Assembly: GCF_949820605.1 (NCBI RefSeq) | Contig: NZ_CATKVU010000006.1 | Location: 2,092,501-2,156,500 of the forward strand | Length of the DNA: 64,000 nt | Reading direction: 5' to 3' | DNA from: Segatella copri | Lineage (GTDB): Bacteria > Bacteroidota > Bacteroidia > Bacteroidales > Bacteroidaceae | Shown here: positions 56,347-64,000 of the stretch, piece by piece | Position numbering within the stretch: the first letter of the stretch is position 1 | Layout of the letters: every line of letters starts with the position of its first letter | Position numbers and translations under genes: made by a program | The notes under the pieces: generated by a model | What the model was told of the DNA's origin: nothing | What the model saw: the letters and a program-made list of their open reading frames with translations, nothing else | Databases searched by the model: none

Positions 56347-58854
56347 TTATTCATTCACTTCCGGAGAAGCCTTCTTGCGTTTTCTCACCTCAACCACTAT
56401 ACCTATTATAATAAGGAGAGCCAGAACACCATAACCGATGTAAGCCACCGTCTCGGTATTCTTGAGCGACTGAGGATGGAAATCGAGCACAACCTTATGG
56501 CTGCCTGCTTTCACGTTCAGCGCACGCAGAATATAGTTCACTCTGCCCAGCTCAGCCGGCTGTCCGTCTACCGTAGCCGTCCAGCCCGGATAGTAAATCT
56601 CAGAGAATACGATCACGCCACCCTTGCTCGACTTCACCTCGTAAGTCAGGTTGTTCGGCTTATACTGCGTCATCTTCACCACCGAAGTATCATCCTGCTT
56701 CACGCTCTGCGCCAGCTGTTCCTTAAACTTGGCATCAGCCACAGCCACATGTCGGAGGTTCACCTTGCCCACGCCATCGATTTCCTCGTTGGCATTGTTC
56801 ACATACTTCACCTCGTCTACGAACCATGCATTGCCGTAGGCATACGGATTCTGAACCGGAACGGTCTGTCCGCCCTTCAGCGGCATGATGAAGTATTTGG
56901 TATTCAGCATGTTCAATACTGGATAGATACTGTCGCCGTTCACCTTGGTCATATCGCCGCCCGCAGCAGCTACCGCCTGCATCGTTTTCTGCATCTCAGG
57001 AGCGATATGTGCATCAATCATCTCCTGGTAGCGACGGAGCTTGGCTGGATGATAACCGCCGATGCTCTTGTGGTAGTAAGAGGTCTCGTTCTCATTGAAT
57101 GTATTCGATGCCAGATTCAGCACACGGTAGTCGAGTGACTTGTCACGGCAGATAATCTTATCGGTCTCGGTCATCTGCTGCGGTGTATCGCGCTGCGCCT
57201 TGTCTACGAACATATCATCGTAGAGATAGCGCTTGTTCACCATCCACATATCCACCAGACAGAGCACGGCGATACCGGCAATCATATATTCCTTGCCCAG
57301 CTTCTTCATCTTGAAGAGCATCAGCAGTGCCGAACCGATGAGGATGATCCAGAACGAACGCCAGCAGTCGGATGTGAAGATGCCCTTACGGATATCCGTC
57401 AGATTGCTCATGATTGGAGAGATATACTCCTGAGGCAACTGCTGCAGCGCCTGTGTCTCCTGTACCGATACGAAATCAGAGAAAAATACGCCCGGCATGA
57501 TGGCGAAGAGCAGACAGAAACCTGCTGTCAGACCGAAACTGGCATATACATATTTTATCTTCTCTGTCAGAATCTCCGGCTCATCCACAATCTTCTTCAG
57601 CGCCATCATCGCCAGGAGCGGGATGGTGAATTCTGCGATAACCAGGATAGATGCCACCGTGCGGAACTTGGCATACATCGGCACATAATCGAGGAAGAAA
57701 TTGGTAAACGGCATGAAGTTTCTACCCCAGGCGAGCAGGATGCTCAGGATGGTGGCTGCAAGCAGCGCCCACTTCATCGGACCCTTCACGATAAACAGAC
57801 CCAGGATAAAGAGCATGCAGACGAAGGCGCCTACATATACCGGTCCGCTCGTTCCCGGCTGGTTGCCCCAGTACTGTCCCAGCTGCTGGTAAATCTGAAC
57901 GAAGTTAGGATCCGCCTTCTCCATCGCCTGATGGTTCTGCGCCAGCGGCACGGAGGCACCGCCCTTGGCATCCGGAATCATCAGCGTCCAGGTTTCGTCG
58001 ATACCATAGCTCCACTGTGTGATATAGTCTCTATCCAGACCGCTGCTGGTCTGGTTAGCCGCATTTTTCTTTACGAGTTCGCTCTTTCCACGCATGGTTT
58101 CCTGACCGTACTGCCAGGTATGATAAAGGTTCGAGAGGTTGAGCGAGATACCGATAAGGGCACCCACCACGCATACCGCCGTAGCCTTTCCGAAACGTGC
58201 GAGTTCACCTTTCTTGATGGCATCTGCCAGGAAGGCAATCACCATGAAGAGGATGATAAAGAGATAGTAATAAGTCATCTGCACGTGGTTAGCCTGCACC
58301 TCGAAAGCCGAGAAGATGGCAGTAAGGAGCAGTCCCTTGAGATACTTGCCCCGATAGGCAAGCACCACGCCCGCAATCATCGGAGGCAGATAAGCCAGCG
58401 CCCATACCTTCCAGATATGTCCGGCAGCGATGATGATGAAAAAGTAGGACGAGAATGCCCAGATGATACTTCCCAGCGCCGCCAGCGACTGTCTGAAGTT
58501 GAAGGCACGCAGCATGATATAGAAGCCCAGAAGGTATACAAAGACATACCATACATAGTCTGGCAACCACAGATGATATGCCTTCACAATCTGGCTGAGC
58601 ACCTGATTACTGTCATACGAAGGCGACATCTGATAGGTAGGCATACCGCCAAACACCGAGTTCGTCCATCGTGTAGTTTCTCCCGTCTGTTGCTGGAAGA
58701 GTTCCTTTTCATGTCCCAGTCCCTTTCCTGCCGCTGCATCATGTTGGAAGAGGATTCGTCCGTCCATATCGGCTGGCATAAAGTAGACGAAGGAGATGAT
58801 TGCAAATGCAATAACTACCAGAATATCCAGTAGATACTTCTTCAAAAATTTCAT
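56347..58854 (-). CDS. YfhO-family multi-pass membrane protein
   Basis: A large inner-membrane protein of about 835 residues. The start at 58854 (MKFLKKYLLDILVVIAF) begins the first membrane helix; an ATG 24 codons upstream lies beyond the -7 box. It has 12 or more helices over the first 550 residues. A soluble periplasmic C-terminal region and a last helix (VAYIGYGVLALLIIIGIVV) follow. The YfhO/GT-C-like fold suggests sugar or lipid-linked glycan transfer, as seen in lipoteichoic acid glycosylation in Gram-positive relatives; its role here is unproven. It is the first gene of the unit with GSCFA and murF/alr. Confidence 0.88.
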   Translation of the reverse strand: MKFLKKYLLDILVVIAFAIISFVYFMPADMDGRILFQHDAAAGKGLGHEKELFQQQTGETTRWTNSVFGGMPTYQMSPSYDSNQVLSQIVKAYHLWLPDYVWYVFVYLLGFYIMLRAFNFRQSLAALGSIIWAFSSYFFIIIAAGHIWKVWALAYLPPMIAGVVLAYRGKYLKGLLLTAIFSAFEVQANHVQMTYYYLFIILFMVIAFLADAIKKGELARFGKATAVCVVGALIGISLNLSNLYHTWQYGQETMRGKSELVKKNAANQTSSGLDRDYITQWSYGIDETWTLMIPDAKGGASVPLAQNHQAMEKADPNFVQIYQQLGQYWGNQPGTSGPVYVGAFVCMLFILGLFIVKGPMKWALLAATILSILLAWGRNFMPFTNFFLDYVPMYAKFRTVASILVIAEFTIPLLAMMALKKIVDEPEILTEKIKYVYASFGLTAGFCLLFAIMPGVFFSDFVSVQETQALQQLPQEYISPIMSNLTDIRKGIFTSDCWRSFWIILIGSALLMLFKMKKLGKEYMIAGIAVLCLVDMWMVNKRYLYDDMFVDKAQRDTPQQMTETDKIICRDKSLDYRVLNLASNTFNENETSYYHKSIGGYHPAKLRRYQEMIDAHIAPEMQKTMQAVAAAGGDMTKVNGDSIYPVLNMLNTKYFIMPLKGGQTVPVQNPYAYGNAWFVDEVKYVNNANEEIDGVGKVNLRHVAVADAKFKEQLAQSVKQDDTSVVKMTQYKPNNLTYEVKSSKGGVIVFSEIYYPGWTATVDGQPAELGRVNYILRALNVKAGSHKVVLDFHPQSLKNTETVAYIGYGVLALLIIIGIVVEVRKRKKASPEVNE

Positions 58855-58883
58855 ATTTCTATATAAACGTTTATAATTTGAAG

Positions 58884-58892
58884 GCAAAGATA
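58884..58892 (-). promoter_or_regulatory. -7 box of yfhO operon
   Basis: TATCTTTGC on the minus strand, 29 bp upstream of the chosen yfhO start. It rules out the longer ORF start. Confidence 0.65.
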
Positions 58893-59027
58893 GCATAAAT
58901 TGGAGACAAAACAAAAAATATAGCAAAAATTTATATTTTTTTTGTTGAGAAAGTTGTATTAGGTCAGAAATAGGGGTTCCCCTCTATCATTTAGGGAAAC
59001 ACTCGCTGCCGTTGCGTTTTTTATCCG

Positions 59028-59036
59028 TACCTTTGC
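59028..59036 (+). promoter_or_regulatory. -7 box of beta-barrel protein gene
   Basis: TACCTTTGC, 56 bp upstream of the ATG at 59093. Confidence 0.6.
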
Positions 59037-59092
59037 ATTGTAAAACAAGTTTCTTCAAACAGAATATATTAATGTATAAAAGAATAAGAATT

Positions 59093-59770
59093 ATGAAAAG
59101 ATTAGCATTCATCATGATGGCATTGCTTCTGGCTCTGATGCCGGCAGCAGCACAGAATTATCGTGACAGCAGATATTACAACAGCAAGACAGACCGTCTC
59201 GACTACCATTACAACCACAACTACGGCAGCCCGTATTACGGATTCCGCATCGGTCCTGCCTTCACCTTTGTCAATTCCGACGATTCCCGTCTGGATGGTG
59301 GCGACTGGCAGACCGGTCTGAATGTGGGCGTAGTAGCCGGCATCCCATTGACCGACAGCGCCCCACTCTATCTCGAGACCGGACTTTCGTATATAGAGAA
59401 AGGTGGCAAGAAGGATCTTCCTGAAGGCAAGAAGATGACCTACGACCTCAATTATCTTGAGATTCCAGCCGTACTGAAGTACAAGTACGAAGTAGACGAT
59501 CACTTCTCCATCCAGCCTCAGGTAGGCGGCTATTTTGCCGTTGGTGTAGGAGGCAAGATCAAGAACTTTGCCGAGCGTGAAGCAGAGAGCTCATTCAAGG
59601 ATGCAAACTTCCGCCGCCTTGATGGTGGTATCCGCATCGGCTGCGGCATCGGCTACGACATGTTCTATGCCGATCTCACCTACGACATCGGTCTTGCCAA
59701 CATCTGCCACGACAGTTTCGACAAATCGCGCAATGGAGCCCTCCAGCTCAATTTCGGAGTTAACTTCTAG
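59093..59770 (+). CDS. Outer-membrane beta-barrel protein (PorT-like family)
   Basis: A 225-residue secreted protein. The start at 59093 (MKRLAFIMMALLLALMPAAAQ) begins a clean signal peptide; an ATG at 59072 would add MYKRIRI. After a short Tyr/Asn-rich segment, the mature part has alternating strands typical of an eight-stranded barrel: YGFRIGPAFTFVNS, TGLNVGVVAGIPL, LYLETGLSYIEKGGKK, YLEIPAVLKYKY and FSIQPQVGGYFAVGVGG. It ends in LQLNFGVNF with the aromatic C-terminal residue used for barrel insertion. Function is unknown. It is a single gene followed by repeat element E. Confidence 0.85.
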   Translation: MKRLAFIMMALLLALMPAAAQNYRDSRYYNSKTDRLDYHYNHNYGSPYYGFRIGPAFTFVNSDDSRLDGGDWQTGLNVGVVAGIPLTDSAPLYLETGLSYIEKGGKKDLPEGKKMTYDLNYLEIPAVLKYKYEVDDHFSIQPQVGGYFAVGVGGKIKNFAEREAESSFKDANFRRLDGGIRIGCGIGYDMFYADLTYDIGLANICHDSFDKSRNGALQLNFGVNF

Positions 59771-59775
59771 AAACG

Positions 59776-59981
59776 TTTAAAGGTAAAAAAGTAAAAAGAG
59801 CCTTACCCCCTTCGCGCCCCCGTCCCCAGCGATTCCATCGCTGGTCCCCCGTAATGTTAAAAGCCCCTGATGCAAAAACACACCAGGGGCTATATAAATT
59901 TACGAGGGAATGGGGTTATAAAGAGTTAAGGCTCTTTTTACCTTTTTTACTTTTTTACTTTTTTACCTTTTTACCTTTAAA
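59776..59981. repeat. Tandem-repeat inverted-arm element E (GTAAAAAA units)
   Basis: The left arm (59776-59805) has two units. The right arm (59926-59981) has five or six CTTTTTTAC units. Both carry the GAGCCTTA/TAAGGCTC core that pairs the inner ends. It begins 6 bp past the beta-barrel gene stop. The unit sequence matches element D, but the unpaired surplus in the right arm shows copy-number change on one side. Confidence 0.75.
59862..59891 (+). terminator. Hairpin inside element E
   Basis: AGCCCCTG pairs with CAGGGGCT around a 14-nt A-rich loop, followed by ATATAAATTT. A second small hairpin, CCAGCGA/TCGCTGG, lies at 59826-59844. Confidence 0.5.
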
Positions 59982-60035
59982 TGCCTTTTTCCTTAAAAAC
60001 TCCTTAAACTTTGCTACTCTCTGCAATATTTTTAG

Positions 60036-60044
60036 TAACTTTGC
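60036..60044 (+). promoter_or_regulatory. -7 box of mtnN-luxS operon
   Basis: TAACTTTGC, 21 bp upstream of the mtnN ATG. Confidence 0.65.
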
Positions 60045-60065
60045 ACCCAAAAGTTAGTATACAAT

Positions 60066-60764
60066 ATGAAAATAGGAATTATCGTTGCGATGGACAAGGA
60101 GTTCGCGCAACTCAAAACATTATTGACCGAATCGCAGGTTGAGAGAAAAAACTATAAGGACTTCGTTATCGGAAAGATAGGCTATAACGAGGTGGTGATG
60201 CAACAATGCGGCATCGGTAAGGTGAACAGTACCATAGGTGCCGTGGAAATGATTGACAACTATCACCCAGACCTTGTTATCTCTTCTGGCGTGGCTGGAG
60301 GCGCTGATATCAACCTCAACGTGACTGAGGTGGTAGTGGCTACCAATTGCGTTTACCACGATGCCTACTGCGGCGAGGAATGCGAATTCGGACAGATTCT
60401 GGGCATGCCTGCTTCCTTCAAAACACCTAAGGAATATGTGGAGAAGGCACTCGCCATCAATAACCTGCCGGGCAATAGGCACCCGAAGATCCACGCCGGA
60501 CAGATTGTGAGCGGCGAATGGTTTGTAGACAGCAAGGAGAAGATGCGCTCTATCCTGGAACACTTCCCTCAGGCGATGGCGGTGGATATGGAGAGCTGCT
60601 CTATCGCCCAGACCTGCCACATCTACAAGACGCCTTTCATCTCCTTCCGCATCATCAGCGATGTACCGCTGAAAGATACCAAGGCACAGCAGTATTTCGA
60701 CTTCTGGGCTAAAATGGCTGAAGGCTCTTTCTATGTTACCAAGGCTTTCCTCGAAAGTCTTTAG
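60066..60764 (+). CDS. mtnN: 5'-methylthioadenosine/S-adenosylhomocysteine nucleosidase
   Basis: It removes adenine from S-adenosylhomocysteine and methylthioadenosine (EC 3.2.2.9), detoxifying SAM by-products in the cytoplasm and giving S-ribosylhomocysteine, the LuxS substrate. The 232-residue protein starts MKIGIIVAMDKEF, with catalytic Glu12. The ribose/base site GVAGGAD, VDMESCSIAQ and the catalytic Asp in IISDVPLKD are all present. It is co-directional with luxS, about 100 bp apart, with repeat element F between them. Confidence 0.95.
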   Translation: MKIGIIVAMDKEFAQLKTLLTESQVERKNYKDFVIGKIGYNEVVMQQCGIGKVNSTIGAVEMIDNYHPDLVISSGVAGGADINLNVTEVVVATNCVYHDAYCGEECEFGQILGMPASFKTPKEYVEKALAINNLPGNRHPKIHAGQIVSGEWFVDSKEKMRSILEHFPQAMAVDMESCSIAQTCHIYKTPFISFRIISDVPLKDTKAQQYFDFWAKMAEGSFYVTKAFLESL

Positions 60765-60766
60765 AA

Positions 60767-60859
60767 GTGTTGAATGTTGAGTGTTGAATGTTGAATGATT
60801 CTTCACTCAATATTTAACACTCAACATTCAACACTCAACACTCAACATTCAACATTATA
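60767..60859. repeat. Tandem-heptamer inverted-arm element F (RTGTTGA units)
   Basis: The left arm (60767-60797) has four to five GTGTTGA/ATGTTGA units. The right arm (60804-60857) has about seven TCAACAC/TCAACAT units. A very short loop separates them. It starts 3 bp after the mtnN stop and ends 7 bp before luxS, so the whole operon spacer is this element. Confidence 0.8.
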
Positions 60860-60865
60860 AAAAAG

Positions 60866-61351
60866 ATGAATAAGATTCCAAGTTTTACAATCAATCACAA
60901 TAAGCTGCTCCGCGGCATCTACGTGAGCCGTAAGGACGAAGTAGGCGGAGAAGTCATCACAACATTCGATATCCGCATGAAGGTGCCTAACCAGGAGCCT
61001 TGTCTGCACAACGGCGCCATCCATACCATTGAGCACCTGGCTGCCACCTATTTGCGCAACGACGAGGAGTGGAAGGACCGCATCATCTACTGGGGACCGA
61101 TGGGATGCCTCACGGGCAACTATCTCCTTATCAAGGGCGACGTGGAGAGCAAGGACATCGTGGAACTGATGAAGCGCACCTTTCAGTTTATCGCCGATTT
61201 CGAGGGTGAGATTCCGGGACAGGCGGCAAAGGACTGCGGCAACTACCTGCTCCACGACCTGCCTATGGCGAAATATGAAGCCAGGAAATATCTGGATGAG
61301 GTGCTCTGCTGCATCAGGGAAGAAAACCTCATCTACCCTACCCAGGATTAG
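60866..61351 (+). CDS. luxS: S-ribosylhomocysteine lyase LuxS
   Basis: It cleaves S-ribosylhomocysteine to homocysteine and DPD, the precursor of autoinducer-2 (EC 4.4.1.21), in the cytoplasm. The 161-residue length is normal. The metal ligands His53 and His57 (AIHTIEHL), catalytic Glu56 and Cys81 (GCLTG), and the third metal ligand Cys124 (AKDCGNY) are all present, so it should be active. It follows mtnN and completes the two-step SAH recycling route. A strong terminator follows. Confidence 0.97.
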   Translation: MNKIPSFTINHNKLLRGIYVSRKDEVGGEVITTFDIRMKVPNQEPCLHNGAIHTIEHLAATYLRNDEEWKDRIIYWGPMGCLTGNYLLIKGDVESKDIVELMKRTFQFIADFEGEIPGQAAKDCGNYLLHDLPMAKYEARKYLDEVLCCIREENLIYPTQD

Positions 61352-61357
61352 AAACAA

Positions 61358-61398
61358 AAAAATATGGCAAGCTTACCACTTAAGCTTGCCATATTTTT
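61358..61398. terminator. Bidirectional terminator overlapping the BASS gene 3' end
   Basis: A perfect 18-bp stem (61358-61375 with 61381-61398) around a 5-nt loop, with A and T runs at the ends serving both strands. The BASS transporter stop codon at 61373-61375 lies inside the stem. Confidence 0.9.
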
Positions 61399-62335
61399 CT
61401 TTATACCAAAGTTGCCAGCCATTGACCAGATTCTGCCATACTACATAGGCACCCGGTGCTACGGCAGCAAGAGGATTCAGGAAAGTGAGGGTGAGCCAGA
61501 TGCCCACTACCGTATTCTTCTGTCCCAACGCCTGACCGGCACTGATACTCGCACCGAAATGCCTGCCTACCGCCTTGCCGATGGCAAACTGGAGGAGACA
61601 TACCAGCAGCGGCACAAAGAGCAGCAGAAGCATCGTTACGCCCGATACCTCGGCATGGAGCATGTTGCGAACCGTTTCGCCCATCAGTATCGTGAGGTTG
61701 AAACACCACATATAAAAGCCCAGATCCTTTACATTCTTCACCTTATCCACCCATTTTGGAAGAAACCTGCGGCTCAGCAAGGCAAGCAGCAGAGGCACCA
61801 CCAGCACGGTAGTAACATTGCGGAACACCATCGCACTCATCATGAGGAACGATACGTCTGCCCCTTTCTCTACCATCGGGAAAAGACTCGGAATGATAAT
61901 CATCGTAAAAATGTTGGCGATGACCGTATAGGTGGTCAGCGAACCGATACTACCGCCCAACTTCTCCGTAACCACAGCCACGGCGGCTGCCGTAGGACAG
62001 ATGAAGCAGATGAAGGCACCCTCGAGAATCAGTTTGGTACTGTAATCAGAACCGAACTCGAAGAGGAGCACTACCATCGCCAATGCCAGCGAGGTGCGGA
62101 TGAGCTGGAGGATGAAATGCCACGCCTTAGGCTTCATCTCCTTGATTTCTATCTTACAGAAAGTAACATAGAGCAGGGAGAACAGCACTACCGGCATCAG
62201 ACTTACCAACCTCGGACCACAATAATCGCCAATGGGCACCAGAAAGGGCACATTGGCGAATATCAGGTAGCCCAATGCTCCCAGAACCAGGGAGCAGGGC
62301 AATGAAAACTTTCTAAAAAATCTCCACAAAAACAT
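61373..62335 (-). CDS. Bile acid:sodium symporter family (BASS-type) transporter
   Basis: A 320-residue inner-membrane protein with about 9-10 helices. It has the family segments ICPTAAAVAVVTEKLGGS, LTTYTVIANIFTMIIIPS and GQALGQKNTVVGIW, with polar residues at the two crossing helices that hold sodium. The substrate is unknown: family members carry bile acids, pantothenate, pyruvate or other organic anions. It starts 6 bp downstream of typA and probably shares its transcript. Its last codons form half of the terminator stem. Confidence 0.88.
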   Translation of the reverse strand: MFLWRFFRKFSLPCSLVLGALGYLIFANVPFLVPIGDYCGPRLVSLMPVVLFSLLYVTFCKIEIKEMKPKAWHFILQLIRTSLALAMVVLLFEFGSDYSTKLILEGAFICFICPTAAAVAVVTEKLGGSIGSLTTYTVIANIFTMIIIPSLFPMVEKGADVSFLMMSAMVFRNVTTVLVVPLLLALLSRRFLPKWVDKVKNVKDLGFYMWCFNLTILMGETVRNMLHAEVSGVTMLLLLFVPLLVCLLQFAIGKAVGRHFGASISAGQALGQKNTVVGIWLTLTFLNPLAAVAPGAYVVWQNLVNGWQLWYKEKYGKLKW

Positions 62336-62341
62336 ATCTGT

Positions 62342-64000
62342 TTAGTCTTTGTTGCTGCGCTTGCGCTTCAGGTGATCGAGCTCGATCTTGCGCATACGCA
62401 TGTTCTTTGGAGTTACCTCTACGTACTCGTCCTCACGGATATACTCCAGGCACTCCTCAAGACTCATCACGGTCTTAGGAATGACGCGGGCCTTATCGTC
62501 AGAACCGGAAGCACGCACGTTGGTAAGCTGCTTAGCCTTGGTTACGTTCACTACCAGATCGTTTTCGTGAACATGCTCACCAACAACCTCGCCGCCGTAA
62601 ACCTCCTCACCCGGGTCGATGAAGAACTTACCACGATCCTGCAGCTTATCGATGGCGTAAGCAAAGGCAGTACCGGTTTCGAGCGCAATCATGCTACCGT
62701 TAGAACGACGGCTGATTTCACCCTTGTATGGCTGATACTCCTTGAAGCGGTGAGCCATGATAGCCTCGCCCTGAGAAGCGGTAAGCACGTTGGTACGCAG
62801 ACCGATGATACCACGTGATGGGATATCAAACTCGATGTCTACACGCTCGCCCATGTTCAGCATAGAGGTCATATCACCCTTGCGGCGGGTTACCATATCA
62901 ATCATCTTAGAAGCAAACTCCTCTGGTACGTTGATGGTCAACTCCTCTACAGGCTCGCACTTCACACCGTCAATCTCCTTATAGATAACCTGAGGCTGAC
63001 CTACCTGGAGTTCATAGCCCTCGCGGCGCATGGTCTCGATGAGTACAGAGAGATGGAGCACACCACGGCCTGATACAATCCACTTATCGGTAGAATCCTC
63101 GTAAGGCTGTACGCGGAGAGCGAGGTTCTTCTCGAGCTCCTTGTTCAAGCGCTCCTGGATGTGGCGTGATGTACAGAACTTGCCTTCCTTACCGAAGAAT
63201 GGTGAATCGTTGATGGTGAAGAGCATGCTCATGGTAGGCTCATCGACAGCGATTGGAGGCAGTGGCTCAGGATTCTCGAAGTCGCAGATGGTATCACCAA
63301 TCTCGAACTTCTCCAAGCCGATAACGGCACAGATATCGCCAGAATCTACATGATCGGTCTTCTTGTGGCCCATACCTTCGAAGGTGTGGAGCTCCTTGAT
63401 CTTGGTCTTCTCCTGGGTTCCGTCGCGGTGGCAGATGGTAACATTCATGCCGTCCTTCAATGTACCACGGTGAACACGACCTACGGCGATACGACCAGTA
63501 TAAGAGCTGTAATCGAGCGATGTGATAAGGAGCTGTGGAGTACCCTCGAGCTGCTTAGGAGCAGGGATAACCTCAATAATCTTATCGAGCAGATAATCGA
63601 TATTGTCTGTTGGATGATTATAGTCCTCGCCCATCCAGCCGTTCTTGGCAGAACCGTAAACTACTGGGAAGTCGAGCTGGTCTTCTGTAGCATCAAGGTC
63701 GCACATCAGGTCGAACACCATCTCGTACACCTCTTCTGGGCGACAGTTAGGCTTATCTACCTTATTAACAACAACGATAGGCTTCAGTCCGAGCTGCAAT
63801 GCCTTCTGGAGCACGAAACGGGTCTGAGGCATCGGACCCTCAAAAGCATCGACGAGGAGGAGGCATCCATCAGCCATGTTGAGCACGCGCTCAACCTCAC
63901 CACCGAAGTCAGAGTGTCCAGGAGTATCGAGGATATTAATCTTAGTACCTTTCCAATTGATAGATACATTCTTTGAGAGAATGGTTATACCACGCTCGCG
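62342..64000 (-). CDS. typA: Translational GTPase TypA/BipA, 5' end outside window
   Basis: A ribosome-associated GTPase needed for 50S assembly at low temperature and under stress. 552 residues are visible of a usual length near 600; the frame is open to base 64000, so the ATG at 63886 is internal. Just inside the edge are RERGITI (switch I) and [16 protein letters not shown] (G3), then NKVDKPNC (G4) and VYGSAKNGW (G5). Domain II, the EF-G-like domains and the TypA-specific C-terminal domain ([17 protein letters not shown], [27 protein letters not shown]) follow. It lies 6 bp upstream of the BASS transporter gene. Confidence 0.96.
   Translation of the reverse strand, partial: RERGITILSKNVSINWKGTKINILDTPGHSDFGGEVERVLNMADGCLLLVDAFEGPMPQTRFVLQKALQLGLKPIVVVNKVDKPNCRPEEVYEMVFDLMCDLDATEDQLDFPVVYGSAKNGWMGEDYNHPTDNIDYLLDKIIEVIPAPKQLEGTPQLLITSLDYSSYTGRIAVGRVHRGTLKDGMNVTICHRDGTQEKTKIKELHTFEGMGHKKTDHVDSGDICAVIGLEKFEIGDTICDFENPEPLPPIAVDEPTMSMLFTINDSPFFGKEGKFCTSRHIQERLNKELEKNLALRVQPYEDSTDKWIVSGRGVLHLSVLIETMRREGYELQVGQPQVIYKEIDGVKCEPVEELTINVPEEFASKMIDMVTRRKGDMTSMLNMGERVDIEFDIPSRGIIGLRTNVLTASQGEAIMAHRFKEYQPYKGEISRRSNGSMIALETGTAFAYAIDKLQDRGKFFIDPGEEVYGGEVVGEHVHENDLVVNVTKAKQLTNVRASGSDDKARVIPKTVMSLEECLEYIREDEYVEVTPKNMRMRKIELDHLKRKRSNKD

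Overview
The window looks like chromosome from a gut Bacteroidota species, most likely Prevotella/Segatella (P. copri-like). The evidence is two SusC/SusD polysaccharide utilisation loci (PULs), a hybrid two-component sensor, a MurF-Alr fusion, BspA-like repeats, a 7TM-AraC regulator, and promoters of the Bacteroidota type (TAnnTTTG at -7, seen upstream of most transcription units). No tRNA, rRNA, CRISPR array, insertion sequence or prophage was recognised. Species assignment is inference. LAYOUT. 1-2.9 kb: the end of a GH94 glycan phosphorylase, a 900-bp repeat-rich intergenic region, and a small lipoprotein. 3-7.4 kb (minus): uxuA-uxuB (hexuronate catabolism), then rmuC. 7.6-21.6 kb (minus): PUL1, transcribed GH5 - SusC - SusD - glycan-binding lipoprotein - GH3, next to its hybrid two-component regulator. 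GH5, GH3 and the nearby GH94 suggest a beta-glucan substrate. 21.7-23.0 kb (plus): an M18 aminopeptidase. 23.1-32.6 kb (minus): PUL2, SusC - SusD - GH30 - binding lipoprotein, in the order known for fungal beta-1,6-glucan loci, with a TPR/membrane regulator (DUF6377-like) instead of a hybrid sensor. 32.9-39.3 kb (minus): accessory genes, namely an Rpn-type nuclease, a 55-aa peptide gene, a BspA-like surface protein with a G8 tract at its start, a small membrane protein, a 7TM-AraC regulator and an isolated short SusD. 39.4-42.6 kb (plus): a TPP riboswitch, a TonB receptor and PnuT, forming a thiamine uptake operon. 42.7-47.8 kb (minus): dnaA, an MCE lipid-transport protein, a cell-wall amidase, folB and an NrdJ-tail-like protein. 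48.0 kb (plus): a nitroreductase. 48.8-52.8 kb (minus): an orphan PTS EIIC-type transporter, KduI with a signal peptide, and an ExuT-like permease. 53.0-58.9 kb (minus): yfhO - GSCFA - murF/alr. 59.1-61.4 kb (plus): a beta-barrel protein, then mtnN and luxS (methyl recycling and AI-2). 61.4-64 kb (minus): a BASS transporter and partial typA. HOW IT FITS. Surface glycan capture by the SusCD loci feeds periplasmic GH3/GH30 hydrolysis. The uronate genes (uxuAB and the EIIC-KduI-ExuT operon) suggest pectin or glycosaminoglycan breakdown products are also used. MOST NOTABLE. (1) A G8 tract in the BspA-like gene places the best upstream start out of frame, a probable phase-variation switch. (2) A predicted exported KduI sits in an operon with an orphan EIIC transporter. 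(3) A family of intergenic elements, each built of 7-8-bp tandem repeats in inverted arms, mostly begins at or near stop codons; the elements share architecture more than sequence.
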